Positions 43,841-54,493 of a DNA stretch of 64,000 bases are shown piece by piece; the stretch's first letter is position 1, and the number at the start of each line of letters is the position of its first letter. The stretch spans positions 83,081-147,080 of the forward strand of contig DIZL01000058.1 of NCBI GenBank assembly GCA_002429385.1, given 5' to 3'. The notes under the pieces are model-generated. The model did not search any database. It saw only the letters and a list, made by a program, of their open reading frames with translations, and was not told the origin of the DNA. Origin of the DNA: Prolixibacteraceae bacterium UBA6029 (GTDB lineage: Bacteria; Bacteroidota; Bacteroidia; Bacteroidales; Prolixibacteraceae). Both the position numbers and the translations under genes were made by a program.

Positions 43841-44512
43841 ATGGAACCTGGATTAATTCAATTTCTTTCCGGATTTGTTACTCCTGAAAGATTAACGTTG
43901 TTTAATAAAATACTTTCGTTCAGGACAAATTACATCACAGTGGTTCTTGAAGATATTTTCCAGACTCAGAACGCGAGTGCCGTTCTGCGTTCTGCCGATT
44001 GTTTTGGCATTCAAAATGTACATGCCATTGAAAACAGAAATGAATTTCTGGTAAATGCGGATGTGGTAAGAGGAGCATCCAACTGGGTTACGGTTAACCG
44101 GTACAACCGGGGAAGCATGAATACGATTGATGCCATTCGTAAACTGAGACAGGATGGATACCGGATTATTGCTACCAGCCCTCATGAGCATGATGTTGAC
44201 CTGGAAGACTTTAATCTGGAGAAGGGAAAAGCTGCATTCATTTTTGGAACGGAACGCCCCGGATTAACCGACATAGCGAAGAATGAGGCAGATGAATTTA
44301 TGAAGATTCCGATGGTTGGTTTTACTGAGAGTCTGAACCTTTCTGTTTCTGTTGCGGTTACAATCCATCATCTGACCGACAAGCTCCGGAATCATTCGGA
44401 TATCGATTGGAATCTCACCGATCAGGAGAAGCAAAAGCTCTTACTTCACTGGTTGAGACTATCAATCAAACGAGCTGACCTGCTGGAGAAGAAATTTGAA
44501 GAACTTATTTAA
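43841..44512 (+). CDS. TrmH-type tRNA 2'-O-methyltransferase (SpoU family)
   Basis: 223 residues from the ATG at 43841. The three SpoU motifs are present: QNASAVLRSADCFGIQ (motif 1), IFGTERPGLT (motif 2) and VGFTESLNLSVSVAVTIH (motif 3), which together make the trefoil-knot SAM site. Length and the C-terminal helix resemble TrmH, which methylates the ribose of G18 in the tRNA D loop. The exact position modified is inferred. The next gene starts 12 bases later, so the two are cotranscribed. Confidence 0.87.
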   Translation: MEPGLIQFLSGFVTPERLTLFNKILSFRTNYITVVLEDIFQTQNASAVLRSADCFGIQNVHAIENRNEFLVNADVVRGASNWVTVNRYNRGSMNTIDAIRKLRQDGYRIIATSPHEHDVDLEDFNLEKGKAAFIFGTERPGLTDIAKNEADEFMKIPMVGFTESLNLSVSVAVTIHHLTDKLRNHSDIDWNLTDQEKQKLLLHWLRLSIKRADLLEKKFEELI

Positions 44513-44523
44513 TAAAGAGCCCA

Positions 44524-46482
44524 ATGGATGTTTTTGCTGAGAAATTTGCTGACCTGAAAATACTTCGATATTCGGTACCTGAATTCGGGAAACTCGATTT
44601 GCAAAAGAAAATCTATATTTATTACCTGTCTCAGGCGGCGCTATGTGGCCGTGATATTCTTTGGGACCAGAATAACCGGTATAATTTAAGAGTCCGCTAT
44701 GTTCTTGAAACCATATGGAATACGTTTAAAGGTAATCGCGAAACGCCCGAATTTAAGCAGTTCGAAATTTACCTGAAGAGGGTGTGGTTTTCAAATGGTA
44801 TTCATCACCATTATTCGACTGATAAATTGCCTGCCGGTTTCGCTGAATCTTATTTCGACGAATTAGTCTCCGGATCCAAATGGCCAGGATTTAATTTTCT
44901 GTCGGGGAAAAAACTAAAGATCTTTATTGATGAAATCAAGGATGTACTGTTTAATCCGGAGAAAGAAATTAAGCGGGTTAGTCTTGATTCAGAAAGTGAC
45001 CTTTTGCGCTCGTCGTACAATAATTATTATAAGGATGTAGAACAGGCTGAAGCTGAGAAGTTTTATGTTGAATTAAAAGCGACAGGAGGAGCTGAACCAA
45101 TTTCATTTGGACTGAATTCAACACTCGTAAAAAAAGAGGGTCAGTTAACTGAAATCGTATGGAAACTTGATGGGAAGTATGGTCTGGCCATAAATCAGAT
45201 TGTCTTCTGGTTGAACAAAGCCATTGAATATGCTGAGAATGAACTTCAGAAAAAATACATTGGACATCTGATTCAGTATTATGTAACAGGGGATTTGTCA
45301 TTATTTGATCAGTATAGCATTGAATGGGTCAAAGAGCAGGAAGGTGACGTGGATTTTGTAAACGGGTTTATTGAAGTCTACGGTGATCCGCTGGGTATCA
45401 AGGGAAGCTGGGAGTCTATTGTGAATTATAAAGATCCGGAGGCCAGCAAACGGGCAACGATATTAAGTGGAAATGCCCAGTGGTTTGAAGATCATTCACC
45501 TGTTGATGCTGCATACAAAAAGACCAAAGTTAAGGGTGTAAGTGCGAAGGTAATTAACGTGGCTATATTGGCAGGTGATTGTTACCCGGCGACCCCGATT
45601 GGCATAAATTTACCGAATGCTGAATGGATTCGTGAGAAACATGGATCGAAGTCGGTTACTATTGAGAATATTACCCAGGCTTATTTCCTTGATTCGATGA
45701 ATAATGGGATGTTGGAGGAATTTGCATCTTCAGTCGAAGAAATTGAACGTGCACGTACCTACGGATATCAGGCGGGAAACCTGCACACTGACCTGCATGA
45801 ATGTCTGGGTCACGGTTCGGGCAAAGTAAAGGAAGGGGTAAATACCGACAATTTAGCGAATTATTATTCGACCATTGAAGAAACCAGGGCTGATCTTTTC
45901 GCCTTGTATTACATCATGGACGAACAAGTGATAAAACTTGGTTTGTTGACGTCAAACGACGCCGCTAAGGCAGAATTTGATGCCTATCTGCGCAATGGAT
46001 TGCTAACTCAGTTAACCCGCATAAAGCCAGGAAAAGACATCGAAGAATCGCATATGCGCAACCGCCAGTTGATCTGCCGTTGGGTTTTTGAAGGAGGAAA
46101 AGAACAAAAGGTGGTCGAGTTTGTCTGCTTAAATGATAAAACGTATGTGAAGATAAATGACTACCAGGCTTTGAGAGGTTTGTTTGGCCGACTTCTAAAA
46201 GAAATCCAGCGTATCAAATCAGAAGGAGATTTGGAAGCTGCCCGGGATCTGGTTGAAAACTTCGGGGTAAAGGTGGATCGAATTCTTCATGTTGAAATAC
46301 TGGAACGTTTTAAAAAGCTTGACCTGGCTCCGTATTCGGGATTTTTAAATCCGGTTTATGAACTAAAAACCTGGCCATGCGGTAAACCAAGCGATGTACT
46401 TATCCGGTATGAAGAAGATTATACTGCACAAATGCTTCGTTACAGCAGGGATTACGGGTTTTTACCGATGGTGAATGACTAG
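44524..46482 (+). CDS. Dipeptidyl peptidase III-type metallopeptidase (M49)
   Basis: 652 residues, no signal peptide, so cytoplasmic. The zinc motif is HECLGH (in LHTDLHECLGHGSGK) with the third ligand in EETRADLFALYY, the HExxxH plus EExxxD pattern unique to M49. These enzymes remove dipeptides from the N-terminus of short peptides. Bacteroides homologues have similar length. It follows the TrmH-type gene by 11 bases. Confidence 0.9.
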   Translation: MDVFAEKFADLKILRYSVPEFGKLDLQKKIYIYYLSQAALCGRDILWDQNNRYNLRVRYVLETIWNTFKGNRETPEFKQFEIYLKRVWFSNGIHHHYSTDKLPAGFAESYFDELVSGSKWPGFNFLSGKKLKIFIDEIKDVLFNPEKEIKRVSLDSESDLLRSSYNNYYKDVEQAEAEKFYVELKATGGAEPISFGLNSTLVKKEGQLTEIVWKLDGKYGLAINQIVFWLNKAIEYAENELQKKYIGHLIQYYVTGDLSLFDQYSIEWVKEQEGDVDFVNGFIEVYGDPLGIKGSWESIVNYKDPEASKRATILSGNAQWFEDHSPVDAAYKKTKVKGVSAKVINVAILAGDCYPATPIGINLPNAEWIREKHGSKSVTIENITQAYFLDSMNNGMLEEFASSVEEIERARTYGYQAGNLHTDLHECLGHGSGKVKEGVNTDNLANYYSTIEETRADLFALYYIMDEQVIKLGLLTSNDAAKAEFDAYLRNGLLTQLTRIKPGKDIEESHMRNRQLICRWVFEGGKEQKVVEFVCLNDKTYVKINDYQALRGLFGRLLKEIQRIKSEGDLEAARDLVENFGVKVDRILHVEILERFKKLDLAPYSGFLNPVYELKTWPCGKPSDVLIRYEEDYTAQMLRYSRDYGFLPMVND

Positions 46483-46492
46483 AATTGTCAGG

Positions 46493-47959
46493 TCATAGGT
46501 CAAACCAATCTTTCACAATGGATGAATATTGATTTTCATTGCGGTGCCTGTAAATATTTTCTTTGGGGAAATAGGTGTAATTTGCAGCATATATTTCATG
46601 ATTGGCAACGATATCTTTAATTGCCAGGATAAAGATTTCTACATCCAGGTTTGTCATCGTTTGATGCAATGACCAGCGCACCCAGCCTGGTTTTAATGAC
46701 AGGTCTCCCTGATCAATCCGATGGGTTATTTCGTCCGATAGTTCGTGGCTGACCTCCAGCAAAATATGACCGTAGGTTCCTGCGCAGGCACAACCTCCAC
46801 GTACCTGAATACCATACAGATCATTGAGTAATTTGACCAGTAGGTTGTAATGAATTTTAACAACGTAGAAGGATATAATTCCCAGTCTTTCACGGTGTTT
46901 GTTATCCATTATTTTAACTTCAGGAATTCGATCGAGTCCTTCGAAGGCGATTTTTAGTAATTCATTTTCACGCTGATGGATATTTTCTATTCCCATTTTT
47001 TCTTTGAGCCGGATACAAAGCGCTGTGCGGATAGTCTGTAAAAAACCGGGAGTTCCTCCATCTTCGCGCAACTCAATATTATCCACATATTTGTATTCAC
47101 CCCATGGATTCGTCCAGTCAACAGTTCCTCCGCCAGGTTGATCGGGAACTGAATTGTGGTACATTGACTGGTCAAAGACAAGTACGCCGGAAGAACCCGG
47201 ACCACCTAGAAATTTGTGGGGCGAAAACATGATGGCATCGAGTTTTTGCTTTGGATCGGCCGGATGCATATCCATTTGATCGTAAGGCGCCGATGCAGCG
47301 AAGTCGATGAACACGACACCTCCGTATTCGTGCATAATCTGCGCCATCTCATAATATGGTGTATGGATACCGGTAACATTTGAGCAGGCCGTAAATGAAC
47401 CGATTTTAAATAACCGGTCTTTATATTCGTTGAGTTTCTTACGTAGATTTTCAGTCGAAACCTGGAGGTTTATGTCCGGATCGATAATAACCACATCAGC
47501 ATTGGTTTCGTACCAACTGGTGTGGTTCGAATGATGTTCCATGTGGGTGATAAATACCACAGGCCGTTCGCGTTGTGCAATGCAACTGGTATGATTGACC
47601 TTTCCACAGTATTTCAACCCAAGCATCCGTTGAAACTTATTGATTACAGCTGTCATTCCTGAACCCGCTGTAATGATGATGTCGTTTGGTCCGGCATTCA
47701 CATGAGCTTTGATGATCTGCTGTGCCTGGTGATAGGCATGGGTCATCAACGCCCCTGTTTCACTTGTTTCTGAATGAGTATTCCCGACTAATGGACCAAA
47801 AACATCGGTGATCTGTCTTTCGATGGGATGATAAAGCCTGCCACTTGCAATCCAGTCGGCATATATGATCTTTTTTTCACCGAATGGTGAATTAAATTGC
47901 TGATCAATACCAACAATTTCTTTACGATACGAATCAAAATAGGCTTCGAACTTTGTCAT
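46493..47959 (-). CDS. Class V aminotransferase / cysteine desulfurase-like enzyme
   Basis: 488 residues from the ATG at 47959; the frame is open to 48058, but homology begins at MTKFEAYFDSYR. PLP-enzyme marks: ITAGSGMTAVINKFQRML, HSNHTSWYET, FIDFAASAPY and MFSPHKFLGGPGSSG with the Schiff-base Lys. RGGCACAGTYGH near the C-terminus carries Cys residues at the place of the desulfurase loop. This may be a desulfurase or a transaminase; the family is broad. It converges on the peptidase gene with 10 bases between them. Confidence 0.83.
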   Translation of the reverse strand: MTKFEAYFDSYRKEIVGIDQQFNSPFGEKKIIYADWIASGRLYHPIERQITDVFGPLVGNTHSETSETGALMTHAYHQAQQIIKAHVNAGPNDIIITAGSGMTAVINKFQRMLGLKYCGKVNHTSCIAQRERPVVFITHMEHHSNHTSWYETNADVVIIDPDINLQVSTENLRKKLNEYKDRLFKIGSFTACSNVTGIHTPYYEMAQIMHEYGGVVFIDFAASAPYDQMDMHPADPKQKLDAIMFSPHKFLGGPGSSGVLVFDQSMYHNSVPDQPGGGTVDWTNPWGEYKYVDNIELREDGGTPGFLQTIRTALCIRLKEKMGIENIHQRENELLKIAFEGLDRIPEVKIMDNKHRERLGIISFYVVKIHYNLLVKLLNDLYGIQVRGGCACAGTYGHILLEVSHELSDEITHRIDQGDLSLKPGWVRWSLHQTMTNLDVEIFILAIKDIVANHEIYAANYTYFPKENIYRHRNENQYSSIVKDWFDL

Positions 47960-48155
47960 CGATTTTATTGTATTCAATAGTGCGGTGCAAAATAAGCCCT
48001 TTCCGTCAGAAAAAAGCAGAATAAAATCAGTTTTTGTCACCTCATTCCTTCTGATCATGTCAACTTCGGTGACAAAAAGTCATTATTGACTCGTGGTATA
48101 GTCTTTGAAAAATAGAAATCACTAAAAAGAATGTTTAACTAAAAAAATAAGAAAG

Positions 48156-50213
48156 ATGCAAAAAGGTAAAATTGGTGTAACCAGTGACAATTTGTTTCCC
48201 ATAATTAAGAAATTTCTTTATTCTGATCACGATATCTTCCTTCGTGAAATCGTATCAAATGCAGTTGATGCTACTCAGAAATTGCGTACCCTGGCATTAC
48301 GCGGGGAATATGCAGGTGATATGACGAATGCCAAAGTGAGTGTAACAATCGATCCGAAGGCAAAAACCATCACTGTTTCGGATAGTGGTATCGGTATGAC
48401 AGCTGAAGAAGTTGAAAAATTCATTAACCAGATTGCTTTTTCAGGCGCTGAAGAGTTCCTTGAAAAATATAAGGACGATGCCAATGCAATCATTGGTCAC
48501 TTTGGTCTGGGATTCTATTCCTCATTCATGGTTTCAAGCCAGGTTGAGATCATTTCCAAATCATACCGAGAAGGTGCAACCGGCATTCGCTGGGAGTGCG
48601 ACGGAAGTCCTGAGTATACCCTGGAAGAATCGGATAGGGCAGAGGTTGGAACAGATATTGTCATGCACATTAATTCCGATTCAGAAGAATTTCTGGACAA
48701 AGCACGCATTTCAGGTATCCTGAATAAATACTGCAAGTTTCTTCAGGTTCCGGTAGTTTTTGGTAAAAAGACTACCTGGAAAGATGGTAAAGACGTGGAT
48801 ACCGATGAAGATAACCAAATCAACGATGTGGCTCCGGCATGGACAAAAAAACCGGTTGATCTGACCGATGAAGACTATGACAAATTCTATCATCAGCTTT
48901 ACCCGATGGCCGAGGATCCTCTTTTTCATATTCACCTGAACGTGGATTATCCGTTTAACCTGACTGGTATTCTGTATTTCCCGAAGCTGAAGAATACAAT
49001 GGAAGTTCAGAAGAACAAGATCCAGCTTTATTCGAACCAGGTTTTTGTAACCGATTCGGTTGAAGGGATTGTTCCTGAATTTCTGACATTACTGCACGGA
49101 GTTTTAGATTCACCGGATATCCCGCTGAATGTGTCACGTTCGTATCTTCAGAGCGATTCAAATGTGAAGAAAATAAGCAGTCATATAACCAAGAAAGTGG
49201 CTGACCGCCTGACCTTGTTGTTTACTGAAAAAAGAGAAGACTTCGAAACCAAATGGGACGACTTGAGACTGTTCATTGAATATGGTATGCTGACCGAAGA
49301 AAAGTTCTATGAAAAAGCTGTAAAATTCTTCCTATTCAAAAATGTGGATGGTAAATATTTTACCATGGATGAATATGAAACCTTAATTAAGGGTGAACAA
49401 ACGGATAAGGAAAAAAACCTGATTTATCTTTACACCAATAACCCGGAAGAACAATTCTCGTTTGTTCAGGCTGCAAAAAACAAGGGATACGATGTTTTGG
49501 TCATGAACAACGTTCTGTCAACTCCCCTCATTAACCAACTGGAGCAGAAATTCAGCGACAGACGATTTGTTCGTGTAGATTCAGATGTCATTGAACACCT
49601 GATTGCCAAAGAAAACCCGCCTAAAGAGTTAAGTTGGGAAGAAAAGAACGAACTGAGTCCTATTTTTAAAGCTGTTTGTCCTGAAACCAAAGATTATGGT
49701 TTTGTGGTTGATTTCAAGGATTTGGGTGAAAACAGTTTCCCGATGGTTATTACGCGTAACGAATTTATGCGTAGGATGAAAGATATGAGCCAGATGCAGG
49801 GCGGAGGCGGAATGAGCTTTTATGGCGATATGCCTGAAAATCTTAATCTGGTAGTAAACACTTCTCATCCATTGGTAAAGCATATTTTCGAGGAGCGTGA
49901 TACACTCATGGGAGATGATCTGAAAAGAATCAAAACTGAAATCAAGGCTATAACAAAGGAAAAGGATGAACTCGATAAGTCGAAAAAGGATAAAAAGGAT
50001 GAGGAAATCCCAAGCGAAGTAAAGGAGAAATCGGAAGAACTTGAAAAAACGATCAACACACTGAAGGATGAACAGAAAGAGAAACTGACATCTTTTGGTA
50101 AGGAAAACAAACTGGCAAAACAACTGGTTGATTTGGCCCTTCTGGCAAACGGTATGCTTAAAGGCGAAGACCTTGATAAATTCGTTAAACGCAGTTTTGA
50201 ACTGATCAAATAG
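48156..50213 (+). CDS. htpG: Molecular chaperone HtpG (Hsp90)
   Basis: 685 residues, an ATP-dependent chaperone of the cytoplasm. GHKL ATPase motifs at the N-terminus: FLREIVSNAVDA, VSDSGIGMTAEEV and GHFGLGFYSSFMVS. The middle domain has LNVSRSYLQSDSNVKKI. Before the C-terminal dimerisation domain is a Lys/Asp/Glu-rich stretch (about 600-640), longer than in E. coli, as is common in this phylum. A terminator follows. Confidence 0.97.
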   Translation: MQKGKIGVTSDNLFPIIKKFLYSDHDIFLREIVSNAVDATQKLRTLALRGEYAGDMTNAKVSVTIDPKAKTITVSDSGIGMTAEEVEKFINQIAFSGAEEFLEKYKDDANAIIGHFGLGFYSSFMVSSQVEIISKSYREGATGIRWECDGSPEYTLEESDRAEVGTDIVMHINSDSEEFLDKARISGILNKYCKFLQVPVVFGKKTTWKDGKDVDTDEDNQINDVAPAWTKKPVDLTDEDYDKFYHQLYPMAEDPLFHIHLNVDYPFNLTGILYFPKLKNTMEVQKNKIQLYSNQVFVTDSVEGIVPEFLTLLHGVLDSPDIPLNVSRSYLQSDSNVKKISSHITKKVADRLTLLFTEKREDFETKWDDLRLFIEYGMLTEEKFYEKAVKFFLFKNVDGKYFTMDEYETLIKGEQTDKEKNLIYLYTNNPEEQFSFVQAAKNKGYDVLVMNNVLSTPLINQLEQKFSDRRFVRVDSDVIEHLIAKENPPKELSWEEKNELSPIFKAVCPETKDYGFVVDFKDLGENSFPMVITRNEFMRRMKDMSQMQGGGGMSFYGDMPENLNLVVNTSHPLVKHIFEERDTLMGDDLKRIKTEIKAITKEKDELDKSKKDKKDEEIPSEVKEKSEELEKTINTLKDEQKEKLTSFGKENKLAKQLVDLALLANGMLKGEDLDKFVKRSFELIK

Positions 50214-50238
50214 TATCATTTTACCTCAATTATAAATG

Positions 50239-50270
50239 AAAGCTGTCCTCAAAAAGGACAGCTTTTTTTG
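50239..50270 (+). terminator. Terminator of htpG
   Basis: AAAGCTGTCC pairs with GGACAGCTTT around a short A-rich loop, followed by a T run. Confidence 0.75.
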
Positions 50271-50564
50271 GGACTAATATGATATACAGCAATGTATTTA
50301 AGCATTTGACAAAGTTCGAGACTAAAAAAAAAGGTAAACTGTTATTAGGGCAAAATTCATTTTATCTTCGGAGATATTCATTCCCTCCGTTGAAATATAT
50401 TTTATCTCTCAAGAGCAATATGCTTATTTTTGTCAAATTAATTTTGTTGACAACATCGCAGGCAGGTGAGCGAATAAATTAGAGTTCAAACCCAGATAAT
50501 TCTTAAAAATCGATAGTTTTGTAGATTTGATAGATTTCAAAAACCAACTACTAGAAAATGGGTT
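50271..50564. other. Spacer between htpG and the SNF2 gene
   Basis: About 290 bases with no supported gene. A 67-codon frame at 50279-50482 has no homology that I recognise. The SNF2 promoter box lies at 50514-50521. Confidence 0.5.
50514..50521 (+). promoter_or_regulatory. -7 box of the SNF2 gene
   Basis: TAGTTTTG, an exact TAnnTTTG match, 43 bases before the ATG at 50565. Confidence 0.5.
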
Positions 50565-53500
50565 ATGGAAAACAATTTCGGAAAAACATGGTGGGGCGAA
50601 CATTGGCTTCGTTCGCTGGATAATATCGACTATGACAACCGTTTGCCCCGTGGGACTTCATATGCACGAAGCGGTCATGTAAAAGATGTGAAGTTCAAGG
50701 AAAATCAGATTATAGCAAAAGTTGCGGGTAGCCGTCCCTCACCTTATAAAGTCAACTTGATTGTACCGCCATTCTTCGAAGATCAGGTAGAGTTGCTGAT
50801 GGCTAAAATTATTGATCGCCCCATGTTGATTTCCAAATTATTGAACCGCGAACTGGATCCTGAAATCCTGAATATAGCCGAACGGGTCGGGTTGAAGGTA
50901 TTTCCTAAACAATGGACCGATTTCAAGATGCAATGTTCTTGCCCCGACTGGGCTGTTCCTTGTAAACATCTGGCTTCTGTTATTTACATGGTGAGCCGTG
51001 AAATAGACAATAATCCGTTTCTGGTTTTCGAAATTCACAAGGTTAATTTGATTGACGAGTTGAAGAAACGGGGAATATTCATTGCTGATCAGAAGAAAGC
51101 CGAGATTGTGCAGTTTACAACTTTGTTGAAAGGTCATAAGCCTGAAGATTTCGATCAGGAACAGGCTTATCAACGAATTGATTTTTCGCAGTTGCAAAAC
51201 ATTGTTGAACCGATTGTCCAGCTGTTGCCCGATTCACCCCCTTTTTATCCCGGCGGAAATTTCAAAGAGAAATATGCCCAACAGTTTACCCGAAATTCGA
51301 GAGATGCCAATCGCATTCTGACTAAAAAACTCGCATTTGATGCCGTATATCAAACAAAAAATACCACACAACCATTCAATGCCCGTTCTACGATTAGTGT
51401 TATAGTTGATGGCAATAGCAAAAGCCAAATCTTGGGCGAAAACCATAACTGCAAAGAGATTAGCCAATTAATTCCGCTTCTTTTTCAGTTGAACCCTGAG
51501 CATTTGTCCGATTTTCAGCCTTCGGTTGCTGCTATTCAAAAAGTGTTTTATGCAGCTTTACATTTGCTGGCCAATGGAGCAGTGGTTCCGCAAATTATTC
51601 AACTCGAAAACAAAAGCTTTGCCATTCGCTGGCTTCCGGCCATGATTGATAATCGGGTAAAGCAATTAGTTGCTAAATTAACTCAGATTCTTCCTCCTGA
51701 TTTGATGTTGGTTAACCAGCTTGTCCGCAAAAAAGAACAGTTGCTATCAGTCCAAAACCAGGCTATTGAATTACTTTCGGTTTTTATTACTTCATTGGTT
51801 TCCCGATTGTCGAAATCTACGGATGAGGATATCTTTGCAGATTTGTTTTTCAGCAATAAATCAAAGGATTTTAAGGGTGTTGGCGAAAATGCTTTGAGCG
51901 GGGGTATCAAAGTCTGGCTCGATCGCTATTATCTCACATCAGAAACTTACAAACCGGTGATCACCGTTACCGAACTCGATGATGAAAATTTTGAAGTGGA
52001 AATCAGTATCGAAGATACTACCAACAGTGAACAACTTCCTATTCCGCTAAATAAAATACTCACACAACAGCAGTATGAAAAACAGCGGTTTAAAATATTG
52101 CAGCCTTTATCGCTGTTATCGCCTTTTATCAGGGGATTAGATGATTGCATCAACCTTCAGGGTGCCCGGCCTATTCTTTTCGACAATAAAGAGTTTGCAC
52201 CATTCCTAATGGAAATGTTGCCTGCAATACGCCTATTGGATATAAAAACAATGCTTCCAAGATCGCTTCAGGAATTGCTTCGGCCAAAGGCTTCTGTAAA
52301 ACTGAATAGAAATGAAGCCGAAACTCAGGCATTTATTCGCTTAGACGATTTACTCTCATTCAATTGGCAGGTTGCCATTGGCGATCAGGTCATGTCGCCC
52401 GAAGAATACGAAAAACTGATCAGGAATGCGTCAGGTCTCATCAAGTTCAAGGAAAATTACATTTATGTGGATGAAGCCGACCTTGAAAAACTGCATAAAC
52501 ATTTTACACAAACCAAGCCTCTGAATTCGTATCAAATGTTGCAAACGGCTTTGTGCGAAGAATATGAAGGCGCTCCGGTGATACTTTCCGATGAAGTTCG
52601 AAAAATGATTATTGAGCTTACTTCCAACGAAAACATTAAACTTCCTAAAGACCTGAATGCCCAATTGAGACCTTACCAATTACGAGGATATTCATGGATG
52701 TACCGCAACAGCCGCATCGGCTTTGGTAGCATTATTGCCGATGATATGGGATTGGGAAAAACCCTTCAGGTCATAGCTATACTTCTTAAATTTAAGGAAG
52801 AAAAGGCGATTAATGAGAAACACAAAGCCCTGGTGATAGTTCCAACTGGCTTGCTAACTAACTGGCAGTCTGAAATCGAGAAATTTGCCCCTTCACTCAG
52901 TTCTCACATTCACCATGGTACTGGACGCAACCTTAAAGAATTTAAGGCTGATGTCATGCTGACTACTTATGGCGTGGTACGCAGCGATGCCGATTTGCTT
53001 AAAAAACACAAGTGGCAGGTGATGGTTATTGATGAAGCCCAGAATATAAAAAATCATGATACTGCTCAAAGTAAGGCCGTAAAAAGCATTGGTTCACAAA
53101 TCCGGATTGCCATGAGCGGTACACCAGTCGAAAACCGACTATCCGAATTTTGGTCTATCATGGACTTTTCGAACAAGGGTTACCTGGGTACTGTCAAATC
53201 GTTCAAAGAAGATTATGCGCAACCCATTCAGGTTTTTAACGATGAGAAAGTGGTGCAGCGTTTTCGGAAAGTTACCGCTCCTTTTATGATGCGCCGTATG
53301 AAAAGCGACAAGAGCATCATTTCTGATCTTCCTGACAAAATTGAACAGAACCAGTTTTCGGTACTCACCAAGTCTCAAGCCATTTTGTACGAAAAAACCA
53401 TGCAGTTGGCCATGGATGAAATTGAAGGGATTTCATCCTCCGATCATGAATCACTTTTTAAACGTCAGGGGCTTGTTCTTCAAATGATCCTGGCATTAAA

Positions 53501-54074
53501 GCAAATATGTAACCATCCAACCCAATTCCTGAAAAATGGAAAGTTCGATGCTTCGCTTTCAGGAAAAACCGAACTGTTGTTTGAATTGCTTGAAAGCATT
53601 GTGGACAGTGGAGAAAAGGTATTGATTTTTACCCAGTTCAGCGAGATGGGAAAGCTGCTCGAACGCTTTATTGAAGAGCGTTTTGGCGAAAAACCAATGT
53701 TTTATCATGGTGGCTGCAATGTAACTCAACGCCAGCAGATGGTAGACCGGTTTCAAAACAACCGGGCAGATAAGATATTCCTGCTTTCATTGAAGGCAGC
53801 CGGGACGGGATTAAATCTCACCGCTGCTTCTCATGTTATTCATTATGATCTCTGGTGGAATCCTGCTGTCGAGAATCAGGCTACTGACCGTGCATACAGG
53901 ATTGGGCAGAAGAAAAACGTTATGGTACACCGCATTATCACCAAAAATACTTTTGAGGAACGGATAGATGAAATGATCCAAAAGAAAAAACACCTGGCTG
54001 ACATGACCGTTGCAACCGGTGAAAACTGGATAGGCAAGCTAAGCAATAAAGAGTTGAGGGAGATTTTTGGTTAA
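50565..54074 (+). CDS. SNF2-family DNA translocase with SWIM zinc finger
   Basis: 1169 residues. The SWIM finger CSCPDWAVPCKH (about 123-135) probably binds nucleic acid or protein. After a long central region comes the SNF2 ATPase (about 690-960) with DDMGLGKTLQVIA (Walker A), VIDEAQNIKN (DEAQ) and MSGTPVENRLSEFWS. The helicase C domain (about 1000-1140) has FTQFSEMGKLL, LSLKAAGTGLNLT and NQATDRAYRIGQ. It resembles RapA/HepA-like remodelers in bacteria that displace proteins from DNA. The substrate is unknown. It is the last host gene before the prophage. The same frame continues open for 57 codons past the stop. Confidence 0.92.
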   Translation: MENNFGKTWWGEHWLRSLDNIDYDNRLPRGTSYARSGHVKDVKFKENQIIAKVAGSRPSPYKVNLIVPPFFEDQVELLMAKIIDRPMLISKLLNRELDPEILNIAERVGLKVFPKQWTDFKMQCSCPDWAVPCKHLASVIYMVSREIDNNPFLVFEIHKVNLIDELKKRGIFIADQKKAEIVQFTTLLKGHKPEDFDQEQAYQRIDFSQLQNIVEPIVQLLPDSPPFYPGGNFKEKYAQQFTRNSRDANRILTKKLAFDAVYQTKNTTQPFNARSTISVIVDGNSKSQILGENHNCKEISQLIPLLFQLNPEHLSDFQPSVAAIQKVFYAALHLLANGAVVPQIIQLENKSFAIRWLPAMIDNRVKQLVAKLTQILPPDLMLVNQLVRKKEQLLSVQNQAIELLSVFITSLVSRLSKSTDEDIFADLFFSNKSKDFKGVGENALSGGIKVWLDRYYLTSETYKPVITVTELDDENFEVEISIEDTTNSEQLPIPLNKILTQQQYEKQRFKILQPLSLLSPFIRGLDDCINLQGARPILFDNKEFAPFLMEMLPAIRLLDIKTMLPRSLQELLRPKASVKLNRNEAETQAFIRLDDLLSFNWQVAIGDQVMSPEEYEKLIRNASGLIKFKENYIYVDEADLEKLHKHFTQTKPLNSYQMLQTALCEEYEGAPVILSDEVRKMIIELTSNENIKLPKDLNAQLRPYQLRGYSWMYRNSRIGFGSIIADDMGLGKTLQVIAILLKFKEEKAINEKHKALVIVPTGLLTNWQSEIEKFAPSLSSHIHHGTGRNLKEFKADVMLTTYGVVRSDADLLKKHKWQVMVIDEAQNIKNHDTAQSKAVKSIGSQIRIAMSGTPVENRLSEFWSIMDFSNKGYLGTVKSFKEDYAQPIQVFNDEKVVQRFRKVTAPFMMRRMKSDKSIISDLPDKIEQNQFSVLTKSQAILYEKTMQLAMDEIEGISSSDHESLFKRQGLVLQMILALKQICNHPTQFLKNGKFDASLSGKTELLFELLESIVDSGEKVLIFTQFSEMGKLLERFIEERFGEKPMFYHGGCNVTQRQQMVDRFQNNRADKIFLLSLKAAGTGLNLTAASHVIHYDLWWNPAVENQATDRAYRIGQKKNVMVHRIITKNTFEERIDEMIQKKKHLADMTVATGENWIGKLSNKELREIFG

Positions 54075-54493
54075 GTTGGATATGGCATACATAAAGGATT
54101 GAGTTGGTTCCCGGCGATTGGCCCCAGGTCTGGAATTGATTTCCTGAAATCTGATATTTCAAACCAAGTTACTGAACTTTTAGAAACACATTCCTGTCAA
54201 AGAAATTTATCCCGCTTGATGCATAAAAAGTTTGAAGAGCTAAAATAACAAAACCCTTGAAGATATTTTCTTCAGGGGTTTTTCGTTTTCTTTCTGTGCC
54301 CAGAACAAGATAACATATATGCACTTTGAATTCCTTTAATAATTTAATAAAATCAATGATAGTAAGGATTACAGGAGATTATTCATTTATTATTTTCGAG
54401 GTTGTTGATATGTTTTAGGAATATAGTGGTAGGAAAGTGGTAGGAATGAATTATCTTTATTGCATAATTTTCACCTCCAAATTTCACCCAAAT
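54075..54493. other. Host-prophage boundary region
   Basis: After the SNF2 stop the same frame stays open to a TAA at 54246-54248, directly before the terminator at 54250. No other gene is visible. The left attachment site should lie here, between about 54250 and 54494, since the integrase follows, but the right end of the prophage is outside the window and the core cannot be defined. No tRNA gene is present at this junction. Confidence 0.5.
54250..54283 (+). terminator. Terminator at the host side of the boundary
   Basis: AAACCCTTGAAGA and TCTTCAGGGGTTT form a 13-bp stem with one wobble, followed by T residues. Confidence 0.7.

Noticed and set aside
54250..54493. Exact attL core of the prophage
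   Set aside because: The right end is outside the window, so no duplicated core can be identified.
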